Shown in pieces: positions 8,340 through 17,270 of a stretch of DNA of 64,000 nucleotides; the first letter of the stretch is position 1; every line of letters begins with the position of its first letter. Source of the stretch: Aeromicrobium sp. PE09-221 (lineage in GTDB: Bacteria > Actinomycetota > Actinomycetes > Propionibacteriales > Nocardioidaceae). The notes under the pieces were generated by a model. It did not search any database. It was not told where the DNA came from and saw nothing but the letters and a program-made list of their open reading frames with translations. The stretch spans positions 1 through 64,000 of the forward strand of contig NZ_MIJB01000020.1 in NCBI RefSeq assembly GCF_002174305.1, in the 5' to 3' direction. A program made the position numbers and the translations under genes.

Positions 8340-8689
8340 GAACCGAGTCCGGAAGCGCCACCGTGTGGGCGGCCTTCATCGTCACCGGGATCGTGATCGC
8401 CGCCGTCATCGGCTGGCAGATCGCTCAGTTGGTCGGGCTGCGGCATCAGGCAGGCGCCGGTGCTGATCTCGCGGCTTTGGCGGCCAGTCGGGCGAGTCTC
8501 GCCGGCACGTCCCCTTGTGATCGTGCCGAGCAGGTCGCTCGCGCCAACGGCACGATCCTCGTCCAGTGCCGCATGGACGCCGACGTGGCCACCGTGACCG
8601 CACGAGCGGAGAGTCCGCGCTGGTGGGGCGGGCAGTGGGCCGTCGAGCAGCGAGCTCGCGCGGCCCCCATCAGCTATCTGCCGCCGTGA
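8336..8689 (+). CDS. Helicase/secretion-neighbourhood TadE-like protein (Rv3654c type)
   Basis: Last gene of the Tad operon, 117 aa. ESGSATVWAAFIVTGIVIAA gives a short cytoplasmic leader and one membrane helix, and LRHQAGAGADLAALAASRA is the typical following segment of Rv3654c-like proteins. The mature part contains two cysteines (CDRAEQ and QCRMD), possibly a disulfide. Its last 20 bases overlap the 3' end of the convergent helicase gene, leaving no room for a terminator. Confidence 0.75.
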   Translation: MRTESGSATVWAAFIVTGIVIAAVIGWQIAQLVGLRHQAGAGADLAALAASRASLAGTSPCDRAEQVARANGTILVQCRMDADVATVTARAESPRWWGGQWAVEQRARAAPISYLPP

Positions 8690-11096
8690 CCTCTCCGTCG
8701 AGCTCGCCGAGGAGCAGGCCGAGCAGGCGGACGGCACCGGTCTTGTCGAGGGGATGATTGCCATTGCCGCACTTCGGGGACACCACGCAGGAGGGGCACC
8801 CATCGCGGCATTCACATGCCGCGATGGCATCGCGCGTCATTGTGAGCCACTCCTCGGCGGCGGCATAGCCCCGCTCGGCGAATCCGGCCCCGCCGGCGTG
8901 GCCGTCGTAGACGAAGACCGTCAGCGCGCCGGTCTGCGGATGCAGCGCCGTGGACAGTCCGCCGAGATCCCAGCGGTCGCAGGTCGCCACGAGCGGCAGC
9001 AGGCCGATAGCCGCGTGCTCAGCCGCGTGAGCGGCGCCCGCAATCTGTTCGGGCTCCAGGACCTCGGTCACGGCCGACTCGTTCAGGGTCCACCAGACCG
9101 CGGTGGTGGCGAGCCGTCGTTCCGGCAGCTCGAGGGGGTTCTCGCCGATCACCCGTCCGCTTTGCCGGTCGCGGATGGTGTAGGACGTCACCTGATGGGT
9201 CACCTCGACATCGCCGACGTTGAGGGTGGCGGCGTCCGCGCGTCGCGCATCACGGGGCTGCACGATCGTGACCGTCGTCGCGGTCCGTGCGGAGGTCGAG
9301 TACGGCACATCACCGCGTCGCACCACCGCGATGCCGTGGTCGATGTCGTACTCCTCGACGGTGAACATCTCCTGCTGGTGGATGTAGACCGCCCCCTCGT
9401 GGACCTCGCCGTCGGCGGAGGCCACGTCGACCGTTCCCACGAGACGGCCGGTCTCCGCGTCGACGATCTGCACCGGGGAACCGCCCGAGGATCGCAGATC
9501 CGCCAGGTCACTGGCGCGATCGCGAGAGGTCCAGTACCACCCGTTCGCGCGCCGTCGCAGCAGCCCGGCCGCCTCCAGCGCGGCCACGCCCTCTTCGGCG
9601 CGCGCACCGAAGATCGGCAGGTCCTCGGGGGTCAGGGCGATCTCCTGCGCCGCGGCGGCGAGGTGCGGTCCGAGCACGTACGGATTGTCCGGGTCGAAGA
9701 CGGTCGCCTCCACCGGAGCGCCGAGTACGGCCTCGGGATGGTGCACCAGGTAGGTGTCGATGGGTTCGTCGCGGGCGATGAGCACCTGCAGGCTGCGATC
9801 GTCCACCCCACCGCGTCCGGCCCGGCCGAACTGCTGGAGCAGGCCCGCGCGGGTCCCCGGGAAGCCGACAGTGACCACCGCGTCGAGTCCGGCGATGTCG
9901 ATCCCCATCTCCAGGGCATTGGTGCTCGTGAGTGCAAGCAGCTCGCCCGATCGCAGCCGATCCTCTAGTTCGCGCCGCTCCTCGGGCAGGTAGCCGCCAC
10001 GATAGGTGGCGATTCTCTCGCGGAGCTCTGGGGCGACCTCGCCGAGTCGATCGCGGGCGATCGAGGTCAACTGCTCGGCCCCGCGTCGTGATCGCACGAA
10101 GCACAGGGTCCGGGTCTCCTCGACCGCCAGGTCGGTCACCAGCTCGGCGGCTTCGGTGGTGGCCGACCGGCGTGCCGGAGCATCATCGCGTCCGGGCAGC
10201 AGTGGGGGCTCCCAGAACACGGTGGTGCGAGGACCTTGGGGAGAGGCGTCGTCGACCACGGCTTCGAGGTCGAGGCCGATGAGTCGGCTGGCCGAGATCG
10301 CCGGATCGGCGACCGTCGCCGAGGAGGCGATGAACTGCGGCGACGCTCCGTAGTGGTCGCAGACACGTCGCAGACGGCGCAGCACCTGGGCCACATGGGC
10401 GCCGAACACGCCCCGGTAGTGGTGGCATTCGTCGATCACCACGTACCGGAGACCGGACCAGAATCGCGACCATCGCTCATGTCCGGGCAGGAGTGTGTGA
10501 TGCACGGTGTCGGGATTGGTCAGCACATAGGTCGCATGGTCGCGGGCCCAGACGCGCTCCTCGCGGGAGTTGTCGCCGTCGACGGTCGCCGCTCGCAGGC
10601 CCTCTGCGTCGTGGGGAAGACGGCGCCATTGGTCGGCCGCGAGGGCCTTGGTGGGTGCCAGGTACAGCACGGTGGGGCGTTTGCCGCCGTCGAGGGCGCT
10701 GCCGGAGCGACCCTTGGACAGGCACTGCAGCGCAGGAGCCATGAATACCAGGGATTTCCCGGAAGCCGTGCCGGTCGATACCACGACATGACGCCCTCGT
10801 TCGAGATGGTGCAATGCCTCAGCCTGATGTGCCCAGAGGTCCACTGCTCCCTCGGCGGCGAAGCGCTCGCGCACCGAGGAGTCGATCCACTCCGGCCACG
10901 GCTCGACCACCGCAGCGCGAGCGGGGTCGTCGACACGGTGCAGGATGCGGTCGGCATGCCGCTGCAGAATCGACGGCGCCAGGGTCTCCACGTCATCGAG
11001 TCTGACGCATCGCGGGTGAGCGGCGTAGCCTCCCTGCGCACCCAGGCGAGTATCGACCCAGGTGCGGCGGTCGATGCCACGTGGTTGAATAGCCAT
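8670..11096 (-). CDS. MrfA-like superfamily 2 DNA helicase with DUF1998
   Basis: DEAD/DEAH-type DNA helicase, 808 aa. Motif I is STGTASGKS, motif II DECHHYRG, motif III SSAT and motif VI QQFGRAGRGG. The C-terminal DUF1998 part carries the four-cysteine cluster CECRDGCPSCVVSPKC. Family relatives are Rv3649 and B. subtilis MrfA, which acts in mitomycin-damage repair. The gene is divergent from the STAS gene with only 26 bases between starts. It is always found near tad genes in actinobacteria, although no functional link is established. The ATG at 11096 has a weak ribosome site and may be leaderless. Confidence 0.88.
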   Translation of the reverse strand: MAIQPRGIDRRTWVDTRLGAQGGYAAHPRCVRLDDVETLAPSILQRHADRILHRVDDPARAAVVEPWPEWIDSSVRERFAAEGAVDLWAHQAEALHHLERGRHVVVSTGTASGKSLVFMAPALQCLSKGRSGSALDGGKRPTVLYLAPTKALAADQWRRLPHDAEGLRAATVDGDNSREERVWARDHATYVLTNPDTVHHTLLPGHERWSRFWSGLRYVVIDECHHYRGVFGAHVAQVLRRLRRVCDHYGASPQFIASSATVADPAISASRLIGLDLEAVVDDASPQGPRTTVFWEPPLLPGRDDAPARRSATTEAAELVTDLAVEETRTLCFVRSRRGAEQLTSIARDRLGEVAPELRERIATYRGGYLPEERRELEDRLRSGELLALTSTNALEMGIDIAGLDAVVTVGFPGTRAGLLQQFGRAGRGGVDDRSLQVLIARDEPIDTYLVHHPEAVLGAPVEATVFDPDNPYVLGPHLAAAAQEIALTPEDLPIFGARAEEGVAALEAAGLLRRRANGWYWTSRDRASDLADLRSSGGSPVQIVDAETGRLVGTVDVASADGEVHEGAVYIHQQEMFTVEEYDIDHGIAVVRRGDVPYSTSARTATTVTIVQPRDARRADAATLNVGDVEVTHQVTSYTIRDRQSGRVIGENPLELPERRLATTAVWWTLNESAVTEVLEPEQIAGAAHAAEHAAIGLLPLVATCDRWDLGGLSTALHPQTGALTVFVYDGHAGGAGFAERGYAAAEEWLTMTRDAIAACECRDGCPSCVVSPKCGNGNHPLDKTGAVRLLGLLLGELDGEVTAADS

Positions 11097-11122
11097 CGAT
11101 TCCGCGTCAGAGAAGGGATGAC

Positions 11123-11467
11123 ATGGAGCTCACGCTCACCGAACGCCCCGCCCCGCCCCACCACATCATCGCGGTGGAGGGTGAGATTGACGTCTACACG
11201 GCCCCCAAGTTCCGGGAGGCTGTGGTCGCTGCCATCGACGCGGGCCATACACGTCTGGTCGTCGACATCGAGAATGTCGCGTTCCTGGATTCGACCGGCC
11301 TCGGCGTCCTCGTCGGAGCTCTCAAGCGGGTCCGTGCCGAGGACGGCTCGCTGGACATCATCTGCACGAGCGATCGTCTGCTGCGGATCTTCAGCATCAC
11401 CGGCTTGGACAAGGTGTTCGGACTGCACGAGTCCTACGAGGCACTCGCCCAAGCCGACTCCGCGTGA
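11123..11467 (+). CDS. STAS-domain anti-sigma factor antagonist (BldG-like)
   Basis: Anti-anti-sigma protein of 114 aa, a complete single STAS domain. FLDSTGLGVLVG contains Ser57, the position phosphorylated by anti-sigma kinases in SpoIIAA/BldG relatives. In Streptomyces, bldG lies in the same place beside the helicase and is followed by an anti-sigma factor gene. Here the next gene is a methyltransferase and no kinase is present, so the partner must be elsewhere. AAGGGATG serves as ribosome site. The stop overlaps the methyltransferase start (GTGA). Confidence 0.85.
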   Translation: MELTLTERPAPPHHIIAVEGEIDVYTAPKFREAVVAAIDAGHTRLVVDIENVAFLDSTGLGVLVGALKRVRAEDGSLDIICTSDRLLRIFSITGLDKVFGLHESYEALAQADSA

Positions 11468-12948
11468 CCTTCGCCGGCGACGAGCTCACTGGGGCGCAGG
11501 TCGCTGCGCTGCGTGAGCGCCTCGACGGGTTCACGGTGGATGCCGTCCATGCCGTGCTCGGCGACGACGCCTGGTATGCCCTCGCTCGCGGTGAGACGAC
11601 ACCTGGCAGGTTGGCGACCACGTCTGGGGATCGACTCTCCACCCTGATCCGGCTCTTCCAGTTGCAGGCCGTCGTCGACCGCTCGGCGGCGGAGGCCGTC
11701 TTCGGTGAGTTGCTCGGCGCGATCGCATCGGCAGGTGTGGTCGTCTGCTCGGGAGACGAGGTGCGAGCCGCTGTCGATATCCGGCCCTATGGCGATGAGG
11801 GGCACGACTGGTGGGTCGTCTGCGATCTCACGCCGGGCCTCGACGGACGCCTTGCGCCGATGGATCCGGCGTATGTGCTGGGCATCAGCGAGGCCTCCTC
11901 GTCGTTGGCGCAGCTGACGAGTCGTCGCGAGGTCGGCCGGGCGCTGGATCTCGGGACCGGCTGCGGGGTCCAGTCCCTGCATTTGGCGACGCGCTCCGCG
12001 CGAGTGGTGGCCACGGATGTCAATCCGCGGGCGCTCGCGATGGCACGGCTCACCGCTCGACTGAACGAGGTCGATATCGATGTTCGGGAGGGCAGCCTCT
12101 TCGAACCGGTCGCCGGGGAGCGATTCGATCTGATCGCGACCAATCCGCCCTTCGTCGTCTCACCTCCCGATGGCGAAAGGTTGGTGTACCGCGAGACCGA
12201 GTTCCCGGGTGACGATGTCGTCCGCCGGGTCGTTCAGGGGGCGAACGGCCATCTCCGCGAGGACGGCTGGTGCCATATCCTCGCGGCCTGGATCCACACG
12301 GACGACGAGCCGTGGCAGGAGCGGTTGGCCCGGTGGATCGAGCCGACCGGCCTCGATGCCTGGGTCGTGCAGCGTGAGCGAGCCGACCTGGCGACCTATG
12401 CGGAGATGTGGCTCGCGGACGGAGGTCACAAGGGAGCGCCCGACTATCCGAAGCGGTACGAGCGCTGGCTGCGCTGGTTCGCCGAGCAGCGGATCGATGC
12501 GATGGGTTTCGGCTGGATCTCGTTGCGGAGGGCCGAACGGGAGGTCCCAGCAGTCCGGATCGAGGAATGGACGGGGGAGGTCGGCCAGCCGATGGGTGCC
12601 GCCGCGCTCGCCTGGGCCGGCCGCACGGATGCCTTGGAACGCAGCGACGACATCCTGGACACCGCCTGGCAGCTCGCTCCGGATGCCACGCAGATCACCT
12701 ACGGCGGGGTCGGGGCGGAGGACCCGGCCGCCATCACGGTCCGGTTGGAACACGGGCCGCGGCGCTCCGCGCGGCTGGACACCATCGAGACCGGACTGTT
12801 GAGCGCCAGCGACGGCGAGCTGACCGCCGGACAGATCCTCGATGCCCTCGCCACCCTGCTCGGCCAGGATCGCGCCGAGCTGCGCGCCACCTATGCGCCG
12901 GTGGTCCGCGAGCTCATCGCCGACGGCTTCCTCCACCCCGCCGGCTGA
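11464..12948 (+). CDS. Class I SAM-dependent methyltransferase (RsmC/PrmC-like)
   Basis: The 494-residue protein has a helical N-terminal domain (residues 1-150), a Rossmann methyltransferase core with RALDLGTGCGVQSLHLAT (about residue 160) and the NPPF catalytic motif (IATNPPFVVSPPDGERL), and a C-terminal region of unassigned function. NPPF enzymes methylate exocyclic or amide nitrogens, such as guanine N2 in rRNA or glutamine in release factors. Which applies here is open. The GTG start at 11464 overlaps the STAS stop. A repeat element follows the stop by 22 bases. Confidence 0.78.
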   Translation: MTFAGDELTGAQVAALRERLDGFTVDAVHAVLGDDAWYALARGETTPGRLATTSGDRLSTLIRLFQLQAVVDRSAAEAVFGELLGAIASAGVVVCSGDEVRAAVDIRPYGDEGHDWWVVCDLTPGLDGRLAPMDPAYVLGISEASSSLAQLTSRREVGRALDLGTGCGVQSLHLATRSARVVATDVNPRALAMARLTARLNEVDIDVREGSLFEPVAGERFDLIATNPPFVVSPPDGERLVYRETEFPGDDVVRRVVQGANGHLREDGWCHILAAWIHTDDEPWQERLARWIEPTGLDAWVVQRERADLATYAEMWLADGGHKGAPDYPKRYERWLRWFAEQRIDAMGFGWISLRRAEREVPAVRIEEWTGEVGQPMGAAALAWAGRTDALERSDDILDTAWQLAPDATQITYGGVGAEDPAAITVRLEHGPRRSARLDTIETGLLSASDGELTAGQILDALATLLGQDRAELRATYAPVVRELIADGFLHPAG

Positions 12949-12970
12949 CCTTGGCCCTCCCTTCGAAGGC

Positions 12971-13048
12971 GGTGAATAGGCGTCCATTCTCGCTCCCCGG
13001 CCGGTGAGTAGGCGTCCATTCGTGCGACGAGACGGACGCTTAACCACC
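12971..13048. repeat. Intergenic three-copy element, family B copy 1
   Basis: The motif GGTGAATAGGCGTCCATTC (12971-12989) recurs as GGTGAGTAGGCGTCCATTC (13003-13021) and, inverted and shorter, as GGACGCTTAACCACC (13034-13048). The element sits between the methyltransferase stop and the convergent MFS gene. The same arrangement occurs at 57875-57951. Two outer copies can pair into a stem. Function is unknown; it could be a bidirectional terminator. Confidence 0.75.
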
Positions 13049-13059
13049 GGACAGCGCGG

Positions 13060-14244
13060 TCAGTCGAGGGAACGGACGACGTCCTGACTGCCGAGCCGTT
13101 GGCCCACCAGGGCGATGACGGCGATGAGCGCCGCCAGACCGCCGCCGACGGCGAAACCGCCCAGCGCCCCGTAGTGATCGATGCACCAGCCCACGACCGG
13201 GCCCGCCGTCGCCCCGCCGATCGTGAAGGCCGTACCCTGCCAGCCCATCGCCACACCGCGTCGGCGCTCGTCGACCAGATGGGTGATCCACTCGGTCGCG
13301 GCTGCCAGCGAGGGAGCGCACATCAGACCTGCCGGCAGTGACGCGAGAGCGAGCAGCCAGACCGAGTCAGTGAGACCGATCGGCATCGTCAGCAGTCCCA
13401 TCGCGAGCAGGAGATAGGTGGGCCGGATGGACCGGCTCTGCGCGCCGTACAGCAGACCGCCGACCAGCGAGGCCGCACCCCAGACGGCGTAGACCACTCC
13501 GACGAGCCCCACGGCATCGAACTCGCGCAGCGCCGCGATGATGCCGAGATCGGTCGCCATGAGCGCGAGCATCGTGCCCGCCGAGATGGCGAAGAGATAG
13601 CCGACCGTCGGCGTGAACCAGGGGCCCGGGACCGGTGTGGGGCCGTCGTCGACGGCCTGGAGCCGCGTGCGGGTGGGTGGATCCAAGACGAAGAAGATGA
13701 GGCCCGCCACGAGGGTCGAGCCGCCGACGACCAGGAGCGCCATGAGCGGACTGGCCTGGACCACCAGCACGCCACCCACGGCCGGACCGATGATGAAGGC
13801 CGCCTCGGCCACCACGCTGTCGGCCGCGAACGCGGTGCGACGCTGCGTGATCGGCGTGAGGATGCCCAGCGCGAGCCGGGTGATCGTCTGCACCGGGATG
13901 AGGAAGACCCCGGCCAGGAAGGCCAGCGGCAGCAACCCCCAGAAGCCGACGAAGGGCACCAGTGGATAGAGGACGAACACCGCGACCAGCGAGGGGATCA
14001 GCGCGCGCCGCACGCCGAAGCGATCGATCAGCTTGCCCCGCCAGGGCGAGCCGATGGCCGCCCCCACCGTCTCGACTGCGGCCACGATCCCGGCCTGGGC
14101 GTAGGTGCCGCCGAGCCCCTCGACGATGTAGAGGGTGAGGACGAGGGGCAGCGCCAGCATCGGGATGCGGGCGAAGAAGGAGGCGACGAAGAGGACGCCC
14201 ACGTGGGGGATCCTCAGCAGCTCGCGATAGACCCCCAGGCTCAC
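13060..14244 (-). CDS. MFS transporter
   Basis: Major facilitator superfamily permease, 394 aa, with about twelve hydrophobic segments in two halves. The loop GKLIDRFGVRR (about residues 70-80) is the family's conserved cytoplasmic loop between helices 2 and 3. GTG 14244 is the start. It most resembles drug or metabolite exporters annotated only as MFS, and the substrate cannot be inferred. It is divergent from topA. Confidence 0.82.
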   Translation of the reverse strand: MSLGVYRELLRIPHVGVLFVASFFARIPMLALPLVLTLYIVEGLGGTYAQAGIVAAVETVGAAIGSPWRGKLIDRFGVRRALIPSLVAVFVLYPLVPFVGFWGLLPLAFLAGVFLIPVQTITRLALGILTPITQRRTAFAADSVVAEAAFIIGPAVGGVLVVQASPLMALLVVGGSTLVAGLIFFVLDPPTRTRLQAVDDGPTPVPGPWFTPTVGYLFAISAGTMLALMATDLGIIAALREFDAVGLVGVVYAVWGAASLVGGLLYGAQSRSIRPTYLLLAMGLLTMPIGLTDSVWLLALASLPAGLMCAPSLAAATEWITHLVDERRRGVAMGWQGTAFTIGGATAGPVVGWCIDHYGALGGFAVGGGLAALIAVIALVGQRLGSQDVVRSLD

Positions 14245-14342
14245 GGACCGATCCTGCCATGTGGCGCCGACAGTCCGGAGTCGAGGCGTAGGCTGCGCGG
14301 GGACGGTTGACGCGGCACGCTACGGTGTGCTGCGTCCCCCTC

Positions 14343-14348
14343 TATTAT
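14343..14348 (+). promoter_or_regulatory. Candidate -10 element for topA
   Basis: TATTAT stands out in a GC-rich intergenic region 28 bases before the proposed topA start. No good -35 lies at 17 bases; TTGACG at 14307-14312 is too far unless another -10 is used. A transcript starting near 14355 would have a leader of about 20 bases. Confidence 0.35.
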
Positions 14349-14376
14349 CCGCGTGGGATCAGGCAGGAAGTGGCTC

Positions 14377-17076
14377 GTGACCAAACTCGTCATCGTTGAG
14401 TCGCCGAACAAGGTACGCAGCATCCAGGCTTACCTCGGCGACGACTACGTCGTGGACTCCTCGGTGGGCCACATCCGCGACCTCCCGCGCGGCGCCGATC
14501 AGGTGCCCGAGAAGTACAAGGGAAAGTCATGGGCGCGGCTCGGTGTCGACATCGACAATGGCTTCGAGCCGGTCTATGTCGTGTCCGCGGACAAGAAGTC
14601 GCAGATCACCAAGCTCAAGAAGCTGCTCAAGGAGGCCGACGAACTCGTCCTCGCGACCGATGAGGACCGCGAGGGAGAGGCCATCGCCTGGCACCTGCTC
14701 GATGAGTTGAAGCCCAAGGTGCCGGTCAAGCGCATCGTCTTCAATGAGATCACCAAGGAGGCGATCCAGCGCGCGATCGCCCAGCCCCGCGATGTCGACA
14801 TGGACCTCGTCGATGCCCAGGAGACCCGTCGCATCCTCGATCGTCTCTACGGCTACGAGGTCAGCCCCGTGCTGTGGAAGAAGGTCATGAGCGGCCTGTC
14901 GGCCGGACGCGTGCAGTCGGTGGCGACCCGGCTCGTGGTCGAGCGCGAACGTGAGCGGATGGCCTTCGTCCCGGCGTCCTACTGGGACCTGGAGGCCACC
15001 TTCGACGCCGGCGAGGGGCATGACCCGCGTCGCTTCGGTGCCAAGATCGCCTCGGTCGACGGCAAGCGGGTCGCCAGCGGATCGAATTTCGGCCCGGACG
15101 GCAAGCTCAAGGGCAAGGCCGACGTGGTGCACCTCGATGAGGCAGCCGCGGGCGCTCTGGCGACGGCGCTGGAGGGCCGCGAGTTCGCGGTCCGCTCGGT
15201 CGAGTCCAAGCCCTACACGCGTCGTCCCTACGCCCCGTTCCGCACCACCACCCTCCAGCAGGAGGCGTCGCGCAAGTTCGGCTTCGGTGCTCAGCGCACG
15301 ATGTCGGTGGCGCAGCGTCTGTACGAGGGGGGCTACATCACCTATATGCGCACCGACTCGGTCACGCTCTCGCAGACGGCGATCAAGGCCGCTCGCGCCC
15401 AGGTCAAGGAGCTCTACGGGGACTCCTATCTCCCGGAGAAGCCACGCGTGTACACCGGCAAGGTCAAGAACGCGCAGGAGGCGCACGAGGCGATCCGTCC
15501 GGCGGGAGAGTCCTTCCGCACGCCCAAGCAGACCGGCCTGTCCGGCGACGAGTTCCGGCTCTACGAGCTGATCTGGAAGCGCACGGTCGCCTCCCAAATG
15601 CGCGACGCTCAAGGGGATCAAGTCACGATTCGCGTCGGCGCCCAGGCCAGTAGCGGAGAAGACGTCGTCTTCCATGCCTCGGGCCGCACCATCACCTTCT
15701 ACGGCTTTCTGAAGGCCTATGTGGAGTCCAGCGAGGACCCCGATGCCGCCGACGACGACCAGCAGACCAAGCTGCCGGTGCTCTCCGAGGGCGACCAGGT
15801 GACCGCGGTCGACCTGGAGGCCGCGGGTCACCAGACCAAGCCGCCGGCTCGGTACACCGAGGCGAGTCTCATCAAGGAGCTGGAGGACCGCGAGATCGGT
15901 CGTCCGTCGACCTACGCATCGATCGTCAACACGATCCAGAACCGCGGCTATGTCTACAAGAAGGGCACGGCGCTCGTGCCCGCGTGGATCGCGTTCAGCG
16001 TGGTGCGGCTGATGGAACGGCACTTCGGCCGGCTGATCTCCTATGACTTCACCGCCGAACTCGAGGACGTGCTCGACGAGGTCTCCCACGGCCGTGAGGA
16101 CCGGGTCGCGGTGCTGGAGTCCTTCTGGGCCGGCGAGGACGAGGGCAGCACCGGCCTGAAGCGACTCGTCGAGAGCCTGCCGGACATCGATGCGCGCGAG
16201 ATCGCGACCTTCGACATCGGTGAGGGGATCCACCTGCGGGTCGGTCGCTACGGGCCGTATCTGGAAGGCCCCGAGAAGACGACCGGCAAGGACGGCACCG
16301 AGCAGCCGGTGCGCGCCAATGTGCCCGAGGACCTCCCGCCCGATGAGCTGACTTTGGAGAAGGCGCGCGAACTGCTGGCCAATCCTGCGGGTGCCGAGCG
16401 CGAACTCGGCGAGCATCCCGAGACGGGTCTGATGATCACCGCCAAGAACGGTCGCTTCGGTCCCTATGTGACCGAGCAGCTGCCCGACGACGCTCCGAAG
16501 GGCGCCAAGCCGCGCACGGCGAGCCTCTTCGCCTCGATGGACCTCGACACCATCACCCTCGAGGACGCGGTGAAGCTGCTGACGCTGCCGCGGGTCGTGG
16601 GCACCGACGAGGACGGCACGGAGATCACGGCACAGAACGGCCGCTATGGTCCGTACCTGAAGAAGGGCACGGACTCGCGTTCGCTGGAGTCCGAGGAGCA
16701 GCTCTTCACGCTCACCGAGGAGCAGGCCCGCGCGATCTACGCGCAGCCGAAGAGCTACGGCCGGCGGGCGGCGAAGCCTCCGCTCAAGGAGCTCGGTGAG
16801 GATCCCACGAGTGGCAGGCCGATCGTGGCCAAGGACGGCCGTTTCGGCACCTACGTGACCGATGGCGAGTACAACGCGACGCTGCGCAAGGACGACGACA
16901 TCGAGTCGTTGACCCACGAACGCGCGGTCGAGCTGCTCGCCGAGCGTCGGGCCAAGGGACCGGCCAAGAAGGGTGCGAAGAAGACCGCCAAGAAGTCGAC
17001 CGCCAAGAAGTCCGCGGCGAAGAAGAGCGCGGCGAAGAAGTCCACCGCGAGGAAGTCCACGGCCAAGAAGTCTTGA
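14377..17076 (+). CDS. topA: DNA topoisomerase I
   Basis: Type IA topoisomerase that relaxes negative supercoils, 899 aa. It has the TOPRIM domain with ATDEDREGEAIAWHL (about residue 95), catalytic Tyr323 in ITYMRTDS, and LSAGRVQSVATRLVVERE. Instead of zinc fingers it has several TopoI_C repeats after residue 600, each with a NGRFGPYV/DGRFGTYV core, and a lysine/alanine-rich tail (AKKSAAKKS-type) of about 35 residues, as in mycobacteria and streptomycetes. GTG 14377 is preferred over GTG 14353 because AGGAAG precedes it at a normal distance. An unusual repeat element follows 20 bases after the stop. Confidence 0.96.
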   Translation: MTKLVIVESPNKVRSIQAYLGDDYVVDSSVGHIRDLPRGADQVPEKYKGKSWARLGVDIDNGFEPVYVVSADKKSQITKLKKLLKEADELVLATDEDREGEAIAWHLLDELKPKVPVKRIVFNEITKEAIQRAIAQPRDVDMDLVDAQETRRILDRLYGYEVSPVLWKKVMSGLSAGRVQSVATRLVVERERERMAFVPASYWDLEATFDAGEGHDPRRFGAKIASVDGKRVASGSNFGPDGKLKGKADVVHLDEAAAGALATALEGREFAVRSVESKPYTRRPYAPFRTTTLQQEASRKFGFGAQRTMSVAQRLYEGGYITYMRTDSVTLSQTAIKAARAQVKELYGDSYLPEKPRVYTGKVKNAQEAHEAIRPAGESFRTPKQTGLSGDEFRLYELIWKRTVASQMRDAQGDQVTIRVGAQASSGEDVVFHASGRTITFYGFLKAYVESSEDPDAADDDQQTKLPVLSEGDQVTAVDLEAAGHQTKPPARYTEASLIKELEDREIGRPSTYASIVNTIQNRGYVYKKGTALVPAWIAFSVVRLMERHFGRLISYDFTAELEDVLDEVSHGREDRVAVLESFWAGEDEGSTGLKRLVESLPDIDAREIATFDIGEGIHLRVGRYGPYLEGPEKTTGKDGTEQPVRANVPEDLPPDELTLEKARELLANPAGAERELGEHPETGLMITAKNGRFGPYVTEQLPDDAPKGAKPRTASLFASMDLDTITLEDAVKLLTLPRVVGTDEDGTEITAQNGRYGPYLKKGTDSRSLESEEQLFTLTEEQARAIYAQPKSYGRRAAKPPLKELGEDPTSGRPIVAKDGRFGTYVTDGEYNATLRKDDDIESLTHERAVELLAERRAKGPAKKGAKKTAKKSTAKKSAAKKSAAKKSTARKSTAKKS

Positions 17077-17095
17077 GTGGTCCTGCCGTCCGGCC

Positions 17096-17185
17096 GGCGG
17101 CGGTACGTCGTCAACCCTTCCGGTGGGTGGCGGTATCTGATCAACTTCAACGCGGGCTCGTCAGGTTGTTTAAGGTACCGCCACC
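17096..17185. repeat. Intergenic three-copy element, family D
   Basis: The core GGTGGCGGTA occurs at 17126-17135, with a variant GGCGGCGGTA at 17096-17105 and an inverted copy TACCGCCACC at 17176-17185. The flanks also agree: both direct copies run on to TCAAC, and the inverted copy preserves a related GTTG. The element begins 20 bases after the topA stop. It has the same two-direct-plus-one-inverted plan as other elements in the window. Confidence 0.65.
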
Positions 17186-17270
17186 GTCTCCGAGGTTTCG
17201 CTGTCGCGGAGAAGCGCGTAGCGCCAGATCATGTATTGCCACGACGACTTCGGGGGCTTATGTTTTCTCC

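Noticed and set aside
14527..16917. Long open frame antisense to topA (796 codons), and similar ones at 46560-49004 and 53249-56431
   Set aside because: High-GC genes with C/G third positions leave the antisense frame open. Composition is Arg/Asp/Gly-rich without domains, while the sense genes are unmistakable.
16960..17074. Tandem short repeat in DNA near the end of topA
   Set aside because: It encodes the lysine/alanine-rich tail of topoisomerase I and is explained by protein sequence.
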